This document shows, one piece after another, positions 58,191-64,000 of a DNA stretch of 64,000 bases. Each line of letters opens with the position of its first letter. The first letter of the stretch is position 1. This DNA comes from Maratus speciosus. Its lineage: Eukaryota; Arthropoda; Arachnida; Araneae; Salticidae. The translations under genes and the position numbers were made by a program. The stretch is from the NCBI GenBank assembly GCA_963932465.1, contig OZ010799.1:281862083-281926082 (forward strand), written 5' to 3'. The notes under the pieces were generated by a model. That model had not been told where the DNA came from. It ran no database searches and was given only the letters and a program-made list of their open reading frames with translations.

Positions 58191-58358
58191 GAGTGCCCTG
58201 GTAATTCCGTCGAACACGGTATTGAAAATGAAGAATGTCTTCTGCTTAATTTAGATGATGGTGCTCTTAAAAGAAAAAAAAATCATAGATTAGATATTTT
58301 CTTAAACAGTAACCTTAATAGTTTGTCAAACTTTAGAGGTGAAAAAAAAAATAGTTAA
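58191..58358 (+). pseudogene. Right piece of the candidate exon split by the Bel element
   Basis: The frame continues from 51760-51782, is acidic then Lys/Asn-rich, and stops at TAA 58356-58358. No domain recognised. With a good acceptor in front of the left piece, it could be the last exon of a plus-strand gene. The minus strand of the same site is also partly open, so chance is not excluded. Confidence 0.35.
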
Positions 58359-59229
58359 ACATTAAAAAGAAAAAAAATCTATTTAATTTATTGAACAAAC
58401 TTGAAATATATCATCTAAATATAATAAAACGCAGTGTGACGATTCCGTTTCAAACCTATCCATCTTATAAGTTGACGATACAATGGAGCCATGTTAGGCT
58501 TAAATTTCTAAATGAGCCATTTTCACTTCATATACAAAAATATCGCAACTGAATGTTTTAGATACTCACTCCGTTTCAAAACTATCTCATGAAGTGTGGA
58601 TTTTGAACTTATACTAGAACAATTCCTAAACAAAAAAAAAAAAAAAAAAAAAAAAAAAAGAATAAAAACTTTAAAAATTAATTTAAACGGCTTAAAAAAT
58701 TCTAAATGTTCATAAAATAACAATTTATACTTAACAGCAATGAAAAAATATCCTGAAATCAAAATAAAATTACTACAATTATGTAAAATTCCTACGAACA
58801 GTGATCCCTCGGAAATGTAAAGTTTTCTGGATTTCTATGTCACAATGAGATAAAGTAAAAGATTTTTCACAGGACAAACGGGGCAAGCACCCAGTTTTTC
58901 AACTAAAAATGGCCCTACATTAAATGACTAACTAAACGTAAAATGCATATGTTTAAAAATCAATTTGAAATAACAACAAAATTAGGGATGCTAAATAACT
59001 ATATAACATTTGATCCTTTAAAAATTCATGTGCTACCTGTCCAACAATAAATAATTTTGGATGTTTCTTTTATCTGTGTTTGATATTGATTCATTAATTT
59101 CGTTGTATTTACAAATTGAAACATATATAAAAACACCTTCAATCAATACAAATCGCTGTTGACACCTAGTATATGTTTAACTTTGCCGTCATCAAAGTAT
59201 CCGATTACAATTTTAAGTCTCAGTAGAAT
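58359..59229. other. A+T-rich spacer with 28-nt poly-A
   Basis: The A tract is at 58632-58659. No gene is supported. Confidence 0.5.
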
Positions 59230-59690
59230 AAATAACAATAATAGTAAAAGAATGTTACAAAATTCCGACAGTGAAGATCTCAACAATAAAGGAGTTCCAA
59301 TAATGGGAAATAAAAAAAAAGTATATAAATGGAAAACCTGAAGAATGTAGACGACTAGATAAAGGCCAGTTGCCCTGCTGAAATTTTTCCATTGTTAGAG
59401 TTTATAAAGTTAAACTAACATGGAAAAATGTTGAAAAAACACGTTAAAAATTGACTTGTAAGAGTAATAATAAAAGAATGTTACAAAATTCCGACAGTGA
59501 AGATCTCAACAATAAAGGAGTTCCAACAATGGGAAATAAAAAAAAGTATATAAATGGAAAACCTGAAGAATGTAGACGACTAGATAAAGGTCAGTTGCCC
59601 TGCTTAAATTTTCCCATTGTTAGAGTTTATAAAGTTAAACCAACATGAAAAAATGTTGTAAAAACACGTTAAAAATTGACTTGTAAGAGC
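59230..59690 (+). repeat. Tandem duplication (~226 bp) containing an ORF fragment
   Basis: Both units carry a frame KRMLQNSDSEDLNNKGVP followed by MGNKKK. Unit 2 then stays open through GKPEECRRLDKGQLPC and stops; unit 1 differs by A-run length and shifts frame there. The units are nearly identical. The protein is not recognised; it could be a duplicated exon or transposon tail. Confidence 0.6.
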
Positions 59691-60394
59691 AGTTCCATGC
59701 GTACTTGTAGTGTAAGTCACATAGGTGTAAATGGGTACTATTTTAGAACGGAATGAATATTTTAGAACGGAAAAATGTGAGTGATTTTATCGGAGATATA
59801 TCATTAATTAAATAAGGCGAAGAAAATTTTTCGAAAATAACGGTGGAGTAAAAGCATAATAGTTATCAGCTATGTGACTTACACTGCAAAAGCCCATGGA
59901 ACTAGCCTAAGTTAAGAAGAATCACTATAAAAATTAACTTGGCCACGAATGTATATTTTTAGTTAAGAAAACAGAAATGCTTGTTTCTTTATCATAGACA
60001 AATCGTTCCTGAATATGACTGAAATTGAATTTACGTTGCATACAGCCACACTGCAGTAAAGGGATATTCAGTGATCGATTTAGGCAAAATTCGGGGCTTA
60101 TTTTGGGCCCCTTCACAAAAACCCATTTAATAAAACATGTCCTTACGCAAAATTAAGTTTAATAAAATAGACCCTTCACAAAATTCCTCTTATCAAAATA
60201 GGCCCTTTTGACAAAATTCAGTCCCATAAAAAAAGTACTCTGACAGGCTTAGGAAAGAGTTGAGCAGCTGCAAAAGACTAGTCTGGATCGGGCACATTCG
60301 AAAACTATATCCAATCACGTGTAAACATACCATGTGTAGAGCATGCCACGATATTATCCGGTGTATTTAAGCGTTTTTCAAGGGTTTTTTTTTT
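59691..60394. other. Spacer with degenerate short repeats
   Basis: Between about 60090 and 60230 phrases like CCCTTCACAAAA and AAATAGGCCCTT recur loosely. No coding region is seen. Confidence 0.45.
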
Positions 60395-62373
60395 CCAGCT
60401 TAAGGGGACAAGGGACCTTAAAATAAATTTTTTTATTTTTTGTAAATTTCACCTTAAATATTATTCAAGGGTACATTATATGCATTATAGCATGCATTAA
60501 TCACAAAAAAAATTAAAAAAAAATTTATTTTTGAGAAAAAAATGGAATTTTACGTGTCGTCTTAGAAATCTTCGAAATGTCGCTTGCGCATTCCATATCA
60601 TTGAAAATCCCCAATATTTTTTATAAAAGTCTGTTTTATATATATAAATAAAATAGAGCATCGAATTTTATATATTTGAATTTAAAGCTAAAAAAAAAAA
60701 AAAATGAAAATTTTTAAAAAATTTTCGAAAAAATTTCCAAATTTCCAAATTTTTCAATTTTTTTTTTTTATTTTTTGTAAATTTCATCTTAAATATTATT
60801 CAAGGGGACATTATATGTATTATGGCATGCATTTATCACAAAAAAAATTTAAAAAAATTTTTATTTTTGTGAAAAAAATGGAATTTTACGTGTCGTCTTA
60901 GAAATCTTCGAAATGCCCCCTATGCATTCCATATCAATGAAAATCCCCAATATATTTTTTTTAAATTTGACTTATATATATAAATAAAATAGAGCTTTGA
61001 ATTTCATATATTTGAATTTAATGGTTAAAAAAATAAATTACAAATTTTGAAATTTTTTCGAAAAAATTTCAAAATTTTTCAATTTTTTTTTATTTTTTGT
61101 AAATTTTATCTTAAATATTACTCAAAGGTACATTATATGCATTATGGCATGCATTTATCACAAAAAAATTTTTTTTTTAATTTATTTTTATGAAAAAAAT
61201 GGAATTTTACGCGTCGTCTTAGAAATCTTCGAAATGGCCCCTGCGTGTTCCATATCAATGAAAATCCCCAATATTTTTTATAAAAGTCTGTTTTATATAT
61301 ATAAATAAAATAGAGCATCGAATTTTATATATTTGAATTTAAAGCTAAAAAAAAAAATGAAAATTTTTAAAAATTTTTCGAAAAAATTTCCAAATTTCCA
61401 AATTTTTCAATTTTTTTTTTTATTTTTTGTAAATTTCATCTTAAATATTATTCAAGAGGACATTATATGTATTATGGCATGCATTTATCACAAAAAAAAT
61501 TTAAAAAAATTTTTATTTTTGTGAAAAAAATGGAATTTTACGTGTTGTCTTAGAAATCTTCGAAATGCCCCCTATGCATTCCATATCAATGAAAATCCCC
61601 AATATATTTTTTTTTAATTTGACTTATATATATAAATAAAATAGAGCTTTGAATTTCATATATTTGAATTTAATGGTTAAAAAAATAAATTACAAATTTT
61701 GAAATTTTTTTGAAAAAATTTCAAAATTTTTCAATTTTTTTTTTATTTTTTGTAAATTTTATCTTAAATATTACTCAAAGGTACATTATATGCATTATGG
61801 CATGCATTTATCACAAAAAAAATTTTTTCTTAATTTATTTTTATGAAAAAAATGGAATTTTACGCGTCGTCTTAGAAATCTTCGAAATGGCCCCTGCGTG
61901 TTCCATATCAATGAAAATCCCCAATATTTTTAATAAAAGTTTGGTTTATATATATAAATAAAATAGAGCATCGAATTTTATATATTTGAATTTAAAGGTT
62001 AAAAAAAAGAAAAAAAATGAAAAATTTTGAAATTTTTTCGAAAAAATTTCAAAATTTTTAATTTTTTTTTTTATCTTTAAATTCAAATATATAAAATTCG
62101 ATGCTCTATTTTATTTATATATATAAAACAGACTTTTATAAAAAATATTGGGGATTTTCATTGATATGGAATGCGCAAGCAACATTTCGAAGATTTCTAA
62201 GACGAAGCGTAAAATTACATTTTTTTCATTAAAATAATTTTTTTTTTTGTGATAAATGCATGCTATAATGCATATAAAGTAGTACCCTTGAATAATAATT
62301 AGATGAAATTTACAAAAAATAAAAAAAATTATTTTTAAGGATTTTAAGGTCCATTGTCCTCTTAATGTGGCGT

Positions 62374-62375
<2 letters not shown>
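60395..62375. mobile_element. Foldback element with a ~325-bp tandem array
   Basis: The left end CTTAAGGGGACAAGGGACCT and the inverted right end (ATTAAGAGGACAATGGACCT on minus) mirror each other. Five direct units start near 60441, 60777, 61100, 61428 and 61751 (GTAAATTTYAYCTTAAATAT). Units 2/4 and 3/5 are pairwise closest, giving a 651-bp higher-order repeat. A sixth unit, about 62070-62330, is inverted and forms the other arm. Small open frames are by-products of the repeat. Confidence 0.8.

Positions 62376-62420
<45 letters not shown>
62375..62420. repeat. Poly-T run, 46 nt
   Basis: An uninterrupted T tract at the right edge of the foldback element; its length is uncertain in any assembly. 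Confidence 0.8.
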
Positions 62421-62424
<4 letters not shown>

Positions 62425-62638
62425 ATAGTAAAACGTGTCGATACAAAACCTACATATTGCGAAATCCTGCCTTAAATGGAAAGAAAAACCCATGTTTTTG
62501 GCGAATGAAATACCATACCATTATTCCAACTAAGCCGTAAATATAAGACGAAAACAAGATAAAAAGAAAATACTGTTTATAAACTTACAAATCATTACGG
62601 GGATACTTTATGCATAACGACAACCGAAAAAATATATA

Positions 62639-63024
62639 CAGTCAAACATCGTTAACACGAAAACGCTTAATGCGAATTACTTAGCACGAATTGTTTCCGA
62701 TTACCGCGTCCTGTTGTATGTGATGTATTTAAGTTCTGATAACACGAACTACTTTTAATACGAGCAAAAAAAGTAGTACTTTTCGGTTAGCCGGGCACCA
62801 GTGTTATATTTACATACATATACACATATATATGTGCATATATGTATATATATATATGTACACACGCACACACACACATATACATACATATGTATATATA
62901 TGTGTGTGTAAATATATGTGTATATATATGTATATATATGTGTATATATAACACTGGCGCCCGGCTAACCGAAAAGTACCAAAAAACTTTCCCCTTGAGT
63001 GTTCGCGTTAAAGAGGTTCGACTG
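62639..63024. mobile_element. Tigger/pogo-type MITE, 386 bp
   Basis: The ends are CAGTCAAACATCGTTAACAC and, inverted, CAGTCGAACCTCTTTAACGC, each with TA outside. No transposase. A second, nearly perfect inverted repeat lies within (62775-62979). Confidence 0.75.
62775..62979. repeat. Inner palindrome with TA/CA microsatellite loop
   Basis: GTACTTTTCGGTTAGCCGGG is mirrored at 62960-62979; the pairing runs on to CCAGTGTTAT with one mismatch. The loop is about 140 bp of TA, TG and CA repeats. It may be a younger foldback inserted in the MITE. Confidence 0.75.
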
Positions 63025-63724
63025 TATATGATTTAAACTCTGATCAAGCTTAGTCCTTGAATAGAGGGGGAGGGGAGGTTGGGGGATACGCAAGAAATTA
63101 TTCGAATATAAACTTCAAATACAGAGATTTTCAATTAATGAAATAAATATATCATTCTCATTGCATGGCTGTTACAGAATAGAAGAGGAGAGGGGAACCG
63201 AATTATGGGAGAAATCATAACATATTCAATAAAATTTACTATTTTGCCCCCAAAATTACAATTTAGACAAGTTTCTATTTTGACCTCCAAAACACAATTG
63301 TGACGATTTTCTAAGGGGAAACTGCACTACACCATTCCACTCCATTGAATAAATAAATCATCTAGCTTAAATTATCCGATGGAGGGCGGTGTGTCATACA
63401 GTGTGAAGGGGGAGGGCGAATTAAAGCGTAAATACAATCTATAGGTTCTTTTACCTCACTACTTCGTTAACTTAAACGTAAATAAAGCTGGTTATACAAA
63501 GCTGGTTATATATATATCATTTTTAAACTTCCACCAAGACTAGTCATTTTGGATTGGGAGGAGAAACAATAAATTAAATTTTACATAAAGAGATTTTAAA
63601 TGGACACTGGTACAGTATTTCAAATTATATACCAACATCAAAAGAGTTTTAAAAATCCCGACACCGGGTTTTGATTTCTTATTTTGTTAATATCATACTG
63701 CATTATATTAATTCGTTAATATTA
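63025..63724. other. Spacer, no gene seen
   Basis: Slightly G-rich patches (GGGGGAGGGGAGG near 63067) occur, but no ORF or known repeat. Confidence 0.5.
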
Positions 63725-63758
63725 TCTCTCTATTCTAAAAAAAAGTAACTACCGCTGT

Positions 63759-63794
<36 letters not shown>

Positions 63795-64000
63795 TTTTGA
63801 ATTTTTTGTGACTGGAGGTCTTTCTTCGTTAACATTAAGAAAAATAATGCATACAAAAATATGAAAATCGGTAGTATTATACACAAATGTTTGATAAACA
63901 CGCTGATGCAGACAGATTTCAGATCGAAGAATTATTTAAAGAGATATTTAATGCTTAAGTTGGACAAAATCGTTCCACTAAAAAAGTTTTATAGGAGCAA
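63725..64000 (+). mobile_element. Helitron, CCG-repeat family, cut by the window edge
   Basis: A^TCTCTCTATTCTAAAAAAAA and eleven CCG units (63761-63793) match the 35391 copy; the alignment continues to the last base. Confidence 0.85.

Noticed and set aside
60704..61961. Repeated Lys/Phe-rich small ORFs
   Set aside because: They are the same frame of a satellite unit seen several times, with no codon-level conservation beyond the DNA repeat.
62842..63036. Tyr/Ile/Cys-rich ORF
   Set aside because: It is the TA/CA microsatellite loop of a palindrome.

Overview
This window looks like a repeat-dominated stretch of an arthropod nuclear genome, most likely a spider. The basis is the strong A+T bias, a tRNA-derived SINE whose body resembles ones I associate with araneomorph spiders, a MATH/BTB (TDPOZ-like) exon of a kind abundant in spiders, a Bel/Pao LTR retrotransposon, and many Helitrons and MITEs. 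No bacterial operon, CRISPR array or rRNA is visible. A run of 200 Ns (12544-12743) marks an assembly gap.

Layout. 0.4-4.2 kb: an element with 0.6-kb inverted arms carrying Tigger/pogo-like termini around a broken ORF of a PIN/XPG-like, Cys-rich protein family. 4.7-7.0 kb: a Helitron whose body is a minisatellite. 7-10 kb: diverged local duplications. 10.6-17.4 kb: foldbacks, piggyBac-type MITEs with TTAA flanks, a GGGAGGGTTGACC motif cluster, and fragments of a piggyBac transposase and a BTB exon. 17.6-25.8 kb: nested non-autonomous Helitrons and two MITE families. 27.4-29.3 kb: more MITEs and a Helentron-like element with its own minisatellite. 33-40 kb: further MITEs, two more Helitrons and a decayed Helitron protein fragment. 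40.5-43.5 kb: an old repeat split by a hAT element. 44-51.5 kb: the only plausible host gene, a minus-strand MATH/BTB gene, among repeats, a Tc1/mariner relic and a SINE. 51.8-58.2 kb: a complete 6.4-kb Bel/Pao element on the minus strand, with 373-bp LTRs and 5-bp target duplications but broken frames. 58-64 kb: a tandem-duplicated ORF fragment, a foldback element with a higher-order repeat array, a Tigger-like MITE and the start of another Helitron.

How the parts relate. Most of the sequence is transposons inserted into transposons, and paralogous copies act as empty sites that date one another: a MITE half lies inside a Helitron lineage, a Helitron and a hAT each split a different copy of one older repeat, and a piggyBac MITE lies inside the hAT. 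The non-autonomous Helitrons, MITEs and SINE would depend on enzymes encoded elsewhere; only wrecks of such enzymes are seen here. I did not find a convincing new multi-gene system. The most unusual objects are the inverted-repeat element with the nuclease-like ORF, the minisatellite-bodied Helitrons, and the Bel insertion into a short spliced-looking ORF.
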